Under the pieces are notes generated by a model that saw only the letters and a list, made by a program, of their open reading frames with translations, had not been told where the DNA came from and did not search any database. From contig CAUEEP010000741.1 of assembly GCA_958450365.1 (NCBI GenBank), forward strand, positions 938,001 to 1,002,000: 64,000 nucleotides of DNA, given 5' to 3'. A program made the translations under genes and the position numbers. Positions 1-11,455 of the stretch are shown here, piece after piece. How positions within the stretch are numbered: the stretch's first letter is position 1; the number at the start of each line of letters is the position of its first letter. The stretch comes from Mesorhabditis belari (lineage: Eukaryota > Nematoda > Chromadorea > Rhabditida > Rhabditidae).

Positions 1-1295
1 AAACACGGGAAGAAATATGGAGGAGATTCGCATGATTATGGAAAAGAACACTATGGAGAGGGACATCATCACAAAGAGGGATACGGGAAATATGGTGGGA
101 CTCGTGGTGTTTCAACTTTACTCATAGTTGGGGCGATTTCAGGCAAAGCCTACCATGATCACGGAGATGAGCACAAGGAGTACGCCAAGGAGAATCACGG
201 ACACGATCGACACTACAATGCATACGACAAGGGGCACAGTGAGTTGCAACAGATCGAAAGATCTCAAAAAGCATAAAGATCAAAAGCTACCGTTATTCTA
301 TTGAATTCTACTGAAAGCTGACTCGACTTTGTATAATTTTTGCATGCTCGTAAAGCTACCGTAATCCCACCGGCTTCTAGTTACCGTAATCCCATTAGTT
401 ACCAGTTACCTAATCCCATTAGCTACCAGTTACCGTAATCCCACCGTCTACCAGTTACCGTAATCCCATCAGCTTCCAGTTACCGTAACCTCATCGGCTT
501 TAAAGTCAACGTAACCCCATCAGCTTCCAGTCACCGTAATCCCATCAGCTTCCAGTCACCGTAATCCCATCAGCTTCCAGTCACCGTAACCTTACCAACT
601 TCAAAGTTACCGTAATCCCACCGACTTCCAGTTACCGTAACCGCATCGGCTTTAAAGTCAACGTAACCCCACCGGCTTCTAGTTACCGTAATCCCACCGT
701 CTTCCAGTTACCGTAACCCCACCGGCTTCTAGTTACCGTAATCTGACTTTAAAAAGCATTACGGTGCCTTTCAGAAAGCACTCTGCTCAAAAGAAACTAG
801 CTATAGATCACAAATAACTAATCTGATTATTGTAATCCAAAAGCTACCGTACTCCAAAAGCTACTGTACTCCAAAAGCTACCGTACTCCAAAAGCTACCG
901 TAATCCTAAAAGGATTACGGTAAACCGAAAATCAGCTGGAGTACCGTGGCTTTTTAAAAAAGCATCCGTAAAGAAGCTTAAAAGAAACTAACAACAAGTT
1001 CAATATTCATTAGCAGTTTAAAGCACTAGAAAACGGTATGAAATCAATTTCTTGCTCAGAGCACGACGGAGCTGGCTACTACCAAGACGGACACGGAGCT
1101 CACGGATCGGAGTACGATCATCACAAGGAGGAACCCCAAGATTATGAGCCACACTACTATCAACCCCATCACAACCATTATCAGCCACACTACGGGGGAC
1201 ATCACGATAATCACCACGATTATCATGATCATTACGGACATGGACACGACAACTACTACTCACCATATTCTCTCGAATATGGACATTATCATTAG
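1..1295 (+). CDS. His/Gly/Tyr-rich protein, 3' part (5' end outside window)
   Basis: The reading frame is open from base 1, so the gene starts before the window. Three exons fit: 1-94, 143-238 and 1060-1295. The first intron (95-142, 48 bp) ends in GATTTCAG and is a multiple of three. The second (239-1059) has a strong GTGAGT donor and a TTGCTCAG acceptor, and splicing joins the two frames exactly (phase 1). Both sides have the same composition: repeats of HG, YG, HH, DH and KE before the intron and QPHYN, HDNHHD and YGHGHD after it. The predicted protein is very hydrophilic, with no membrane segment or catalytic motif. It resembles the low-complexity His/Gly/Tyr-rich secreted or cuticle-type proteins of nematodes, but I do not recognise a family. 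The in-frame ATG at 1038 lies in the intron and is probably not a start. AATAAA at 1367-1372 is a likely poly(A) signal. Confidence 0.6.
352..742. repeat. 25-bp minisatellite inside the large intron
   Basis: About 15 imperfect tandem copies of a roughly 25-bp unit, built on TTACCGTAATCCCA plus a CAGCTTCCAG or CGGCTTCTAG segment. Copies differ at a few positions. The array lies wholly in the 821-bp intron of the His-rich gene. Confidence 0.85.
838..930. repeat. 17-bp minisatellite with an inverted half-copy
   Basis: Four to five tandem copies of AAAAGCTACCGTACTCC (17 bp), followed by GGATTACGGTA, the reverse complement of the core TACCGTAATCC of the 25-bp array upstream. The two arrays therefore share the TACCGTA core. 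Confidence 0.8.
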
Positions 1296-1366
1296 AGCTT
1301 TCTTTTTCCGTCTTTTCCCTTTCATTTTCTGTAATTGTAAGTCAATTTATTGAATTTTACTAAAGC

Positions 1367-1372
1367 AATAAA
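1367..1372 (+). other. Poly(A) signal AATAAA
   Basis: Canonical AATAAA about 70 bp after the stop codon of the His-rich gene. Confidence 0.55.
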
Positions 1373-1379
1373 GAGTTTA

Positions 1380-2668
1380 CGTTAAAAAAATTCGATTGCT
1401 CCATCGCTCAAAAAACCAATCGACGCCCAATCGCCCAAAAAACCAATCGACATCGCCGGCTGTCCGTTGTCTGATTCCAGTTTTAAAGAACCCTTCAAAC
1501 AACCTTTTTAAAAAAGCAAGAAGATTCTAAAAATGAAAGTCACTCGTGAGAAACACACTGTGAGCCAAGAGGATTACAATAGTTCTGGGCTTGTTTGTGA
1601 AATTTCATAAACATTTGAGATTCCATGCTTTCGAGGAGCTCTCTTACACGCAAAGAAAGACGAAAGTTTTGCTAAATTGGGTTATCGGTGAGGAGAAAAA
1701 ATGATTCTGCATTTCTGATCAGTGAGTCGATTTTCGAGTATTCGAAATTGCTCATTTGCTTTTCTGAATTTGAATTGGCTCATTCAAAATCCAAATGTTT
1801 AGAAAAGTCTTGTAACCGTCGCCGAAAACTCGGCCGAAAATTACCGCACTTAAAACCGAGATAACCACTCCAACCACCACAACAACTTCATCAACTACAA
1901 CGACGTCCCCTTGTCTGCAGTCTACAGATCCATTCAGTCTGTCTGCAGATCCATTCAGTCAATAAAAGCAGTCAATAAAAGTCAGTCAATAAAAGCAAGT
2001 CAAGCAATTATTCACTAAAAATCACAGTCGGTTCTTTTGAATTTAAAATTAGAACTGTGATCTGTAGTTACGATCCATAGCTAGTTAGATGCGAATCATT
2101 CTCACAAGCACCCACTTTTAGAGCTTTTTTCAGAACTTGGTTCCAACTTTCAACTCTTAAATGTCCGCAAACGTCCAGGCTTGTGAATCGCCAAGCACTG
2201 GAGTAAGCGATCGATGCCATCCAATCCATTTTGTCGCTGTCTTCGGGGAGCTGCTGGAGATGGCCTGGTTGTTTCCACAGACATGACGTCAATAAGACTT
2301 TGTAACGATAAAACATTGTGATTTCTAGAGCTGCTATTGTCTCAATTGCAACGCGCTACAAACAGGATACTACTTTATGCCGGGACTCATAATTAAAGAC
2401 TAAAATGGTTTTTAATAAATTATATACTGCATTGTTTGCTCTCTAAATCACCATTCCATTATTTGCAATGAAAATGTTTTGGGTGTTTTTTCAACAAGTT
2501 TGTTTATTCCTTGAGCTAAACAAATGTACAAATGTAGATAAAGAATGACGTCTCGCAACCTTTAGATTTCGTATGCAGTTTGCTTTATTTTTTTTCTCTT
2601 TCAGTTCCACGAATCATTAAAATGATCTATGATCACAGTCACGATTCAATCAGGATTTCAGTTAAAGT
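1380..2668. other. Intergenic, no supported gene
   Basis: There is a short direct repeat around 1392-1455 (CAATCGACGCC/CATCG units) and a small tandem array at 1940-2003 built on CAGTCAATAAAAG. A minus-strand ORF at 2068-2316 has no recognisable motif, signal peptide or splice support, and I do not call it a gene. Confidence 0.5.
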
Positions 2669-2847
2669 CCAATTTTCATGTAGAATCCGAATATGCACTT
2701 AAAAATAGGGGTTTCCTGAGAGAAAGTACGACTTTCAGATCAGACCCCCCCTGATCAGATCAGATCAGGGGGTCTGATCTGAAAGTGGTACTTTCTTTTA
2801 GCAAACCCCTATTTTTAAGTGAAAATTCGGATTCTCCATCAAAAATC
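2669..2847. repeat. Long palindrome / foldback element
   Basis: The sequence reads as one near-perfect palindrome about 180 bp long. The left arm runs CACTTAAAAATAGGGGTTT... and the right arm ...AAACCCCTATTTTTAAGTG. The centre is TGATCAGATCAGATCA flanked by CCCCCC and GGGGG. Outer arms (GAATCCG/CGGATTC and beyond) match at about 18 of 22 positions. It would fold into one hairpin. No coding capacity; probably a MITE. Confidence 0.85.
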
Positions 2848-2849
2848 GA

Positions 2850-3570
2850 CCTTAGAAAAGTGTTTCTTACGATACTTTTGCGTCTTCACTTATCTCTAAG
2901 TCGAAAAGTCTTGTAGTAAGTCTGTCTCCTATAACCGATCTCTGCACTATATTTAATCAAAAACTTTATGTAGTTTAGTGATTTTTGGCTACAAAACTAT
3001 TAATATAACGTTTTGGAAGGGTTTTAAATCACCAAAAAGTTCGTATCCAAAAAGAATGACAAAAGAATGACAAAAATCGTAATCCCCAAACAATAAGTTA
3101 CCTATTCCATATTTCCAAAAGGCATATGAATTTTTGTTAGCTCTCAAGCCAAAAGAGCCTTTTGTCTTATGAGCACAACAGCGATGACCTGTGCTGTGGG
3201 TTCTGAACGAATGGAGGATTTTGAATTCTATTCAATTTCCTTTCCATTCGAGGCTCTGCTTTGATTTTTTTCAAATTAGTTGAACAACTTAAAAATTACT
3301 TCTAAAGATAATAGTTAAAGCTTATTCTTTTTTAGACAATCGACGCTCCAAATGAGTGCTTTGGATGATCTCGTCAAAAGATTTGAGGAATTTCGTCGAC
3401 CTTATTCAATGAATCAATCTCTATCGTCTAATTAATCCATTTTGAACACATGGACAATGAATCCATTTATTGCAACATAGTTTTGAAATTTTAGTAAATG
3501 AAAAAGAGGACACAATTCATGAAACGCTTTTGAGAGAGTAAAAGAGAGTAAAATATTTCCTGAAATAGCT
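2850..3570. other. Intergenic with one possible short exon
   Basis: Mostly non-coding. TTTTTTAG at about 3332-3340 is followed by an open stretch ending in TAA near 3434 (contains SALDDLVKRFEEF and ends SMNQSLSSN). It could be the last exon of a gene whose other exons I cannot find. Confidence 0.25.
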
Positions 3571-3732
3571 CTTTCCAATCAGAAGGACCCTTTTGGTTGC
3601 CCCGGGAGCTTCCAGTAATTACACAAAAAATCATGAGTTAAAATGACCATTAAACGCTACAAATTTGTTTAAAATGAAATTCTTGTAATAAAGTTGGTTA
3701 AACTCCTTTCTTGGATCACTTATTTCTATTGA

Positions 3733-6443
3733 ATGGGAAAAGGTGCTGTTAAAAGTCAAGAGGTGAGAAAGAATGGCTTATTTTACGATTGAGTTACTCT
3801 CTGCTACTAAATCTTTACCTGCTTGCTGTTTGCATTTATTAATTTCATCTCAAGCTTGCCAAAATTTGTTTAAAAACGTTATTAGGCTCTCGATGCTCAA
3901 CGTTCAAAGCATATTGATCAAGAAAACTGGAAGGATTGGAAGAAAGAAGAGAATACGATAAAGATTCTTCTATTGGGAGGGGAGAACAGTGGAAAGACGA
4001 CAGTTTTCAATCAAATGGGGTGACTGGAGTTTTAAAAAAATACATTTATTTACTCAGAATACTTGTTAAAAATGATGTTTAAATTTAAGATGAAGAAATT
4101 TTGATCAGTTTTCGAAAAGAAGTTGGGAAGAATTAAGCAAATTTGAATATTATCACGCTTTCATTTATAGCAAATGTATTTCATTTCAAGAAGGAATCTT
4201 TGTTCAAAGTTGCTATGCCGAACAACAAGAATCTAAAGTTTTAGCATAACAATATATTCGATCCCAATTCCAGCATTCTTCACTCAAAAGGCTTTACTCA
4301 AGAGGATCTCGCAAAGTATCGTCACCACATCCGAAACAACACCGTCGATTCGCTCTTTCAGCTGATCGAGGCATTGAGGATATTTCAATTGGCTCCACAA
4401 ACTGATATTGAAGTAAATTTTTTATCGTGGCCAATTTGTTCACGGATCTTTCCAGGAAGACATTTGTCAATTCATTGAATTTCGTGAGAGTGTTTCAACA
4501 AATTGCGAGAAAGAGGAGGTAAAAACTAAAAGTTCTATCTTAAGAACAAAAATAAGTTATTCTAGTGGTCTTTTACGAAATCGATCTCTCGAATCATGGG
4601 TCGGATTTGGGGAAGCAAGAGTGTGCAGAAAATCTATGAGAAGCGATTCTCCTACGAGTTGCTCGATTCGGCCAAATAGTAAGTGATCCTTAAAATATGT
4701 TTAATTTAAATTTGGGCTTAGGATGTTATTTCTTTCAAAAGATCCGCTTTGTAAAAGCTTTTGGAAGTCGCTTTAGTAGAAGCTTTAGTAGAAGCTTTCT
4801 CTTTTTTCTGGAAGCTTCTAGAAAGCTTTAAAATATTGTAGAATCCCATGTTTGCCGGTGATTTACGGTCGTTTTTGCTGCTCCTGTGCAAGGAAAATTA
4901 AGATTTAAATAAAGGATCTCCTCTTATTTTTGATCTTTTTAGTTTTCTCGATTCCCTTGATCGTATCTCTTTGGATGAGTATGAGCCATTAAATGAGGAC
5001 ATTATTCATTGTCGATGTCGAACGACCGGCATCAATCAAATCGAGTTCTTTTATAAAAAGTGCAAGTTTTTGTGAGTTACATACGTTACTTGTAAGAAAT
5101 CGTTCTCGTTCAGAATTGCGGACATTGGTGGATTGAGAACAGAGAGAAGGAAATGGATTCATTGTTTTGATGATGTTCTGTTGATCGTTTTTATCATTTC
5201 CATCTCTGACTATGACTTAAGAGATCCAGAAGAGGAGTCATTGGTGGGGGAATCAAGACAATGAAAAATAGTGTCACAAACGAGAAATCTAACTTTAATA
5301 AACTTATTTTTAAAGAAGAAAACTTTAGAGATTTTGAATCAATCCCTTGATCTCTTTTCAGATGTTCAAAGAAGTGGTCAGGAACGTTCACTTCCGCGAT
5401 TGTTCGGTTGTCCTATTTATGAACAAATACGACATTTTTGAGGCGAAGTTAAGCGTTCAGCCGTTGAGAAACATCTACCCGAACTTTTTGGGTAAGCGCA
5501 AACACTTTTTTTAAATTAGCAAGTATTGTGCTTGTCAAATCTTTTATTTGGTACTCTTTGGAAGTGCAAAGTCTCTAGTGTCTTTAAGGTAAACAGCTTT
5601 CATGGGACTCTTTGGTACTCTTTGGAAGTGATTGTCGCTCATTTCGCCGAAAACTTTTAAATGCCATAACTTTTCTTTACTATTTTCCGATTTGATTTCA
5701 GATTTAGTATTTTGAGAAAATGAATTGTGAGTGGTACCACAGTCAAACCTCGATTTAACGATTCTCGAGGGACCGAGATTCTCCATCGTTAAATCGAACG
5801 TCTTTATAAGGTAAACAGCTTTCATGGGACCAAAAATTGACATCGTTAAATCGAGGTTTGACTGTAATTTAAGGCCAGTAGTTCTGATCAAAAAAAAAAA
5901 GCGCGAAAGGTGCTTTTTAAGACAAAAAAACAGGGAGCCAAGTGCCTTCAAGAGCAAACTACGGAACTAATTGTAGTAAAACAGATACCAGTCAACGCCG
6001 AAATTTTCCTACAGTAATTTTTTGCTCTCCTATAGTAATTCCTCTACTGTAATTTCTAAATCGGCAAACAAATAAAATATCGAGTTTGCGAGAAGCTATT
6101 TGAAAGTTTGAAGGAAAAAATGCGGTTCGCTAAAATGAGTTTTCCGCATTCAAGTAATCAGCTTGTAAATGGCCTTAAATGTGCATAAAAGCTAACGTTT
6201 TCCATACTAAATAATAGAGAAGAGATTGTTCAAATAAAGACAAAGAAACCTTTAGGCGATGACTCGTTAGAAGATGCTACTGAATACATTAAAAGGATCT
6301 ATCGACAAAAAATGGGTCATCCAAAACAACCACTTTATGTCTATAAAACGACCGCCACTGATACTCAACAGATCAAAAATATAATTGATTCTTCAATTAA
6401 TCACATCATTCAGAGAACACTTCAGGATACCGGAATGATATAA
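3733..6443 (+). CDS. Divergent heterotrimeric G protein alpha subunit, copy A
   Basis: Nine exons give an uninterrupted 363-aa protein, the usual G-alpha length: 3733-3762, 3886-4019, 4274-4412, 4456-4518, 4566-4678, 4943-5071, 5114-5243, 5362-5491 and 6220-6443. Every junction has GT/AG and matching phase. The start is the ATG giving MGKGAVKSQE, with Gly2 as a possible myristoylation site. Landmarks: P-loop GGENSGKTT (residues 41-49; family norm GAGESGKST), helical domain start ILHSKGF, LLDSAKY before switch I, RCRTTGI (184-190, switch-I Arg present), switch II DIGGLRTERRKW (206 onward), NKYD (267-270) and TTATDT (333-338). Odd points: the switch-II catalytic Gln is Leu210, and the switch-III segment is shortened by use of a GTGGGG donor. 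It should bind GTP at the plasma membrane and couple receptors to effectors. The class is unclear; it most resembles a nematode-specific, chemosensory-type G-alpha. Confidence 0.85.
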
Positions 6444-6499
6444 TTTTGATTTCATAAATATTTTGCTTCTTTAAAGGAAGTCATGGAGAAGAATTCTTT

Positions 6500-6572
6500 T
6501 GTCGAACCCGAGACCTGCTACTTTGCTTTTGCTTTCCGAGCAATTGCTCTAACCACTGAGCTATCCGGTACC
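6500..6572 (-). pseudogene. tRNA-like sequence
   Basis: On the minus strand, CCGGATAGCTCAGTGGTTAG gives a good pol III A box and GGGTTCGAC a B box about 35 bp later. The cloverleaf is poor: the anticodon region is an AAAGC-rich stretch and the 3' acceptor side does not pair. It recurs at 47,706-47,783 in the other arm. It is probably a tRNA pseudogene or the head of a tRNA-derived SINE. Confidence 0.5.
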
Positions 6573-6854
6573 ATAACTGGCGAAGAAAAAGAAGGAATTT
6601 AACTAACTTCATAGCAATAGGTGCATTATAGAGAGCGTTCGCGGCTGCGCGCCGCCAACCAACGCCATAACCACGTAATCGGCAAACACTTTTTCAAGTT
6701 CAGGCAAATAGTCTTCTTCCGCTATACCCCTTAAAAGTCATAAATGCAATCTGAATAGTCTCCGTGAAATTTTGACATTTTGACAACAAATGGGCCTCAA
6801 ATGTTGACTCGTGACTCTTACCCTTCAAACTTTGTTGAATTTTATAGTTTGAAC

Positions 6855-7045
6855 TCTTTTTGAGAGCTTCTTTTTCAGACCTTTTTCGTTTTATGACCAA
6901 TTTGCACTATGGGTTTTAGTTTTAGGCTTTAGTCTATATCAAATCTATTCTCAAATCTGTACCATCAAATCATAAACTCAAATCTGATATTAACGGTTTA
7001 TTCCTAAGACTACACTAAAAACCCAAAAGGATAGTTTTCGCGTGA
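6855..7045. repeat. Dispersed repeat, second copy at about 10,018-10,205
   Basis: Shared segments include CAGACCTTTTTCGTTTTATG, CACTATGGGTTTT, ATTAACGGTTT and CCAAAAGGATAGTTT, in the same order and orientation in both copies, with indels between them. No coding potential. Confidence 0.7.
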
Positions 7046-7079
7046 CAAAATTTTCAGTTCCAGAGTTTCTTCTTGCAAT

Positions 7080-7900
7080 CCTAGACATGTTTAATTATTT
7101 TAAAATAAAATATATAAATTTATTAAAAAAAATGAAAATAACGAATCTCTATTCTTTTCATCAAACCTATAGATTTTTCAAAAAGCTTTTTTATTAATTT
7201 TTTTATTTTAATTTTTTTATTAATATTTTTTTTTTTTAATTTTAATTAATTTATTAAAAATAAATTTTTTTTTTTTTTTATTATTTTAATTTTTTATTTT
7301 TTATTTTTTTTTTAAAATTTTTTTTGATTTTAAAAACAGGAAAATATGGAAAACTGATCAATGGCTGATGCTTTTCTCTCTTCACAAAAAAATTTCGATG
7401 CTTTTATAAAAATATTTAAAAAATTTTTTTAAATTTTTATAAAAAAATTTATATTAAATAATTAAACGTGGGGTATCAAAAAGATGGTTCTTCAAACAAA
7501 TTTAATAAAGACAGGATTTGTTACATTTTTTGATGTTAGCTAATGAGAATCGATAAAAGGGATTCAACCGAAGACCTCTCGTTAGGAACAAGAAAAATTA
7601 CTAAAATTTTTATTTTTTAATTTTTATTTTTTATATATTTTTATTTTTAAATTTTTTTTCGGTTTATTTTTTATTTTTTTAGATTTAAATCAGAATATTG
7701 AATCCATTCAAAAGAACTAGGTTAGGAGATTTGCCGATTTTGTGAAAGGTATACGTTTTCCAATTACGCGTAATACCCACCAAAAATCTACTAGTGAGCA
7801 TGGAAAATTTTATTAATTAATAATTATTATTAAAATAAAATTTTTATTAATTTCCAAATTTTTATATATACTGCCCGTATTTCACGGAGATTTTTTTATG
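7080..7900. other. AT-rich low-complexity DNA
   Basis: Long A/T runs and TTTATTTT or AAATTTT stretches, broken by short ordinary sequence at 7,465-7,600. Nothing coding is seen. Confidence 0.7.
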
Positions 7901-7981
7901 CGATATGGAGAAGAATAGAAATACTCAGTTCCGTGTTGTATACCAGATGGTGCAAGGACCAGTTATCGCGACTATGTCTCA

Positions 7982-8678
7982 TTGTTTTTTGAGTTTTCTT
8001 GCCTACTTATTCGCATGCAACAACTTTGTGATCCCTTTGATCTGCTCCTTGTCTTGACAAGAGCTATTACGTTGAAAAGCCGTTTGAAGAATTTATCATG
8101 CCCAAAATACTTTCTGTTTGGCCAGGTGCCGTCTGATCATGTTGTCGGAATACTATGCCTTTGATTTTTCGAACTTTTCGCCAAGGAAAACAGAAGATTT
8201 AGCAAAGGTGATCGTAGTAAACAAGGAGCTTGATCTCGGGTTTTTTGGACAACAAAAACGAAATGCTGAAAATGCCGCTTGCTACAGTTAGCATCGATCT
8301 AGAGCAATTTCTGAGATGATGAAAGGTTTCTTCAAAAAATCTCTCGCAAACTCTACGAACATATACGGATTGGATCGTGGTTGTGGTTGTCATCGTAACT
8401 TCGGTACTCCCTATATAACACCACTGAATCTTTCGACTCTTTTACGGATATATACTGGAAAGTATATATCCGTAAAATCCGATCTTTCATCTGTCACCAT
8501 CGATTTTCCACAAAAAGTCCTCGATATAGGCATGGAACTGTACAAACACACCATGGCTCATTTCTCAAAACATGATAACGTATCTTGTGAAGTTTGGATA
8601 AAGGATTCCCAAGAAAACCGCAATAGCTTTGAGGCAAAACTGATTGCAGATAACTTCAACGATTTAGTTTTCGAATGA
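7982..8678 (+). pseudogene. Decayed protein gene, possibly F-box family
   Basis: From the ATG at about 8137 a frame runs about 180 codons to a stop at 8676-8678, broken by one in-frame TAG near 8288 (after AENAACYS). The part after the TAG is a clean 120-aa ORF ending FEAKLIADNFNDLVFE. Just upstream, in other frames, are DPFDLLLVL and KPFEEFIMPKI, which recall the start of nematode F-box proteins (PFxLLxLS). The family link is weak. Frameshifts and a stop suggest a dead gene, although the last 120 codons have kept a frame. Confidence 0.35.
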
Positions 8679-8679
8679 T

Positions 8680-9680
8680 GTCGAAGTTTGAATTTTTTGA
8701 AGTGAAATTGAAATGGCGTAAAATAAATAAAATTGGTGTAGAGCAATCAAAAAAACTCATTTAGTGCATTTCTCATTTTCCCATTTCCCATATTTTGCAT
8801 TTTACATGCCTTTATTGTACTTTATTGTATTGAGCCAATCGAGTGTTCAGCCTTATTTAGAGTAGGAAAGGAAAAAAAACATGTTTAAAAAGTATCTTTA
8901 TGTTTATTTTTTATCAATTTGCATTCAGTTTGTAATTTGTCTTGTTGTCCCCATTTACTTTAAAGCACTCTGTACTTTGTGTTTGAAGTCGTTTTATTTT
9001 TGCTAATTTCTTGTGTTTCTCTTTGGGATAAAGTTTTTCCTTCAATCTAAGATGAAAATTAAATGCAGCTCAAGTGAACGAGTCAAATTGGAAGAGAAAT
9101 GCAATGGATAAACCGTAATAATGTAACCTTAGAAAGCTACTCCAGGCTTTTAGGATTATATTGTACACATACAGGCTCTTTGAGCTTAAGTTTATCTAAA
9201 TGAGAAGAAGTTTGCTGAGTGACGTACCGAATAGGAATATCGACTCTTTGAATTGTAGCTGTGCATTGGGTTCTTTCAAAGCCATCCTTCTCACTCGAAG
9301 CATTCTATTTCAAACGAACGTTGGACAGTTTTAAATATTTATTGTTCCTAAGCCGTTCATACTTTCTGTGGTTATTTTTGACTCATTTCAAAAACTTTGA
9401 CATAAACATCAAGTTCAAGTCAAAGAAAGTTTTTTCTAGATTAAAAGTTAGTTGCTTTGAGTGATAATAAAGCACTTATAACCCAGAATAAAGATGTTCA
9501 GCTTGATGCTCAGATTAAAACGTCTGAACTCTGGTAATGAAATGAGTATCTACTATACGACTTAGGTAGTCGGAGGCTAAGCAATTGATTTCAGGCTCCA
9601 ATTCAAAATAAATTATTCCTTGGCCTTTTAAGCACACACTTTAGAGCTCATGCATAAACATCTTGTACAAGACACTAAAT
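8680..9680. other. Intergenic, no supported gene
   Basis: Short ORFs only. I see no splice-supported exon, RNA gene or repeat array. Confidence 0.5.
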
Positions 9681-10795
9681 AATCGATAATCATCGTATTC
9701 TATAAAAGGTTAATTTTATTTCATTTCCACGTTATTCTTGCATTCCAGCATCTCGGTGAGTTATCTCATAAAGTAGGGCGATGAAAATTTTTGGAGTTTC
9801 AGAAAATTGCCCTGGCGAAATAGAGGGTGCGCAGAAACAGCTCTCCTCAGATTCAACACCCGAATTCAATTTTCTAGGTCGGTTTAAACTCACTGTTACA
9901 GCGATACGACTTCGATAAAGCAGGAAAATAAAATTAGATGGAAAACAAGTAGGTCAGTAGTGACAAATGAACTTCAGGAAAGTTTCTATTAAAAGGAGCC
10001 TCAAAAAGCGGGTCGAAAGTTGAGCTTCTTTTTCCAGACCTTTTTCGTTTTATGACCAATTTACACTATGGGTTTTTAGAATAAAAAGATTTTGTATTTG
10101 CTTTTGAAACAAACTTCGAAAAATCTGTATCAAATCTGTACATTCATCAACTGAATCTGTATTAACGGTTTTACAACACTAACCAAAAGGATAGTTTCCG
10201 TTGATGATATGACACAAAAGCACATCGTGAACTTAATCATTGATCATACTCGTTTAGTTTTATTTAGTTTGTTGCGCTCGTAGAGATTTGCAAGCATAAT
10301 CTCCATTTATTTAACAGAAACAATAAATATTTTATCCGTAATGCAGAATCCTACAACGCTCTTAGCTCGACTTTTTGCTGGATACGACTTTAAGGTGTAA
10401 GCCAAGCCAATCGTCAGTGCTTCCCTTTGTTTCAACTTGATCCAGACTTGGTGTTGGGCTTCTTCAGCACCCAATGGAAAATTTCCTGAAGTTCATTTGT
10501 CACCTTCTTGTTTGTCACTTCGCTACTTCGCTTTTCATCCAGTTTTCTTTTTCCCTAGCTTTATCGCAGTCGTATCTTTGTAACAGTGAGCGAACCGACT
10601 CTAGAAAATTGAATTCGGGTGTTGAATCTGAGGAGAGCCGTTTCCGCGCACCCTCTATTCGCCAGGCAATTTCTGAAACCCAAAAATACACGTTGCCCAA
10701 CTCCGTGAGACAACTCACCGAGAATGCAAGAATAATGTGGAAATGGAATAAAATTGAACTTTTCTAGAAAGCGATGATTATCGATTCTCGAGGTA
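9681..10795. mobile_element. Foldback element with about 310-bp inverted arms
   Basis: 9,681-9,988 is the reverse complement of about 10,474-10,795 with scattered differences. The outer ends are CGATAATCATCG and CGATGATTATCG; the inner ends are CTTCAGGAAA and TTTCCTGAAG. The spacer of about 490 bp holds the second copy of the 6.86-kb dispersed repeat. The right arm keeps a 97-aa ORF (10,474-10,767), damaged in the left arm and without known motifs. Probably a non-autonomous DNA transposon with long terminal repeats. Confidence 0.7.
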
Positions 10796-10989
10796 ACAGA
10801 GGTATGTGAAAAGAGCAGAGTACACACTTAGCAAGGTACACATTTGTGTGTCTATCTCTTTTGCACTTTCCCTTGCGCAACCAAAAGCATATCACCACTG
10901 CCTCAACAAGGCACAAGTTTGTCTTTCTATTCGTTTTATTTTTTAGATATTTCTTTCCCAAAACAGGTTCAAATTTCCATGTTAACATC

Positions 10990-11455
10990 TTAATTTAAAG
11001 CTTTGCTAATGCGGCAGAATCCAAAGCAATTCGGCTAAAATCCGTGGAGCTAGCCTCAAACGAACATGGCCAGCTAAAATTCTCAAATGTTTCGCTTCCA
11101 GATGACTATTTGCCTGATTTAGTAAGTTGGTGAGCAGATTTATTGGGTTGGCCGGAAAGTCTTGTCCTCAATTTTCATATTTTCCCCGAGAAATCATTCA
11201 TTCACCAATCAATTCACGGTTTTCTTTAATAAAACATCTTTATTGCCTAGTTTACAGTCTTTTAAACAGCAAATTTAAGTATATTTTGAGGCATGTAGTT
11301 GAAAATTTCTTTTGGAAATTGTTCAGATGTGCAAATTCAGATTTATATTAAAAACAACTGAACAGATCGAAGTTAAGAAAATTGGTTATCTGCCTAACTT
11401 TTTATGCTCTATCTATTTTAAATTGACACTAAAATTAGTTTCTTTGGTAGAAAGT
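10990..11455. other. Mariner-end-like sequence and non-coding DNA
   Basis: TATTGGGTTGGCCGGAAAG at about 11,140 resembles a mariner terminal repeat and is close to the end at 11,456. The rest shows no gene. Confidence 0.4.

Larger units (their letters stand above)
3572..6776 (+). repeat. Left arm of large inverted duplication
   Basis: This segment is the reverse complement of about 47,500-52,152, including introns and flanks, so it is a segmental duplication and not just related genes. The outer break is after TGAAATAGCTCTTTCC on the left (near 3571) and before GGAAAGAGCTATTCC on the right (near 52,152). The inner break is at CCGTGAAATTTTGA on both sides. The arms are about 40.7 kb apart. The right arm is longer because of a roughly 1.4-kb insertion. 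Divergence is low, with scattered substitutions. Confidence 0.9.

Noticed and set aside
352..930. CRISPR-like array
   Set aside because: Units are contiguous tandem repeats without unique spacers, in a eukaryotic intron.
3773..3961. 62-aa ORF repeated at 51,754-51,942
   Set aside because: It lies in intron 1 and an out-of-frame part of exon 2 of the G-alpha gene; the spliced frame explains the region.
5748..5870. Inverted repeat CAGTCAAACCTCGATTTAACG in the last G-alpha intron
   Set aside because: It is real and is also present in the other arm (about 49,919-50,042), but is a common short MITE-type foldback; noted here rather than as a separate finding.
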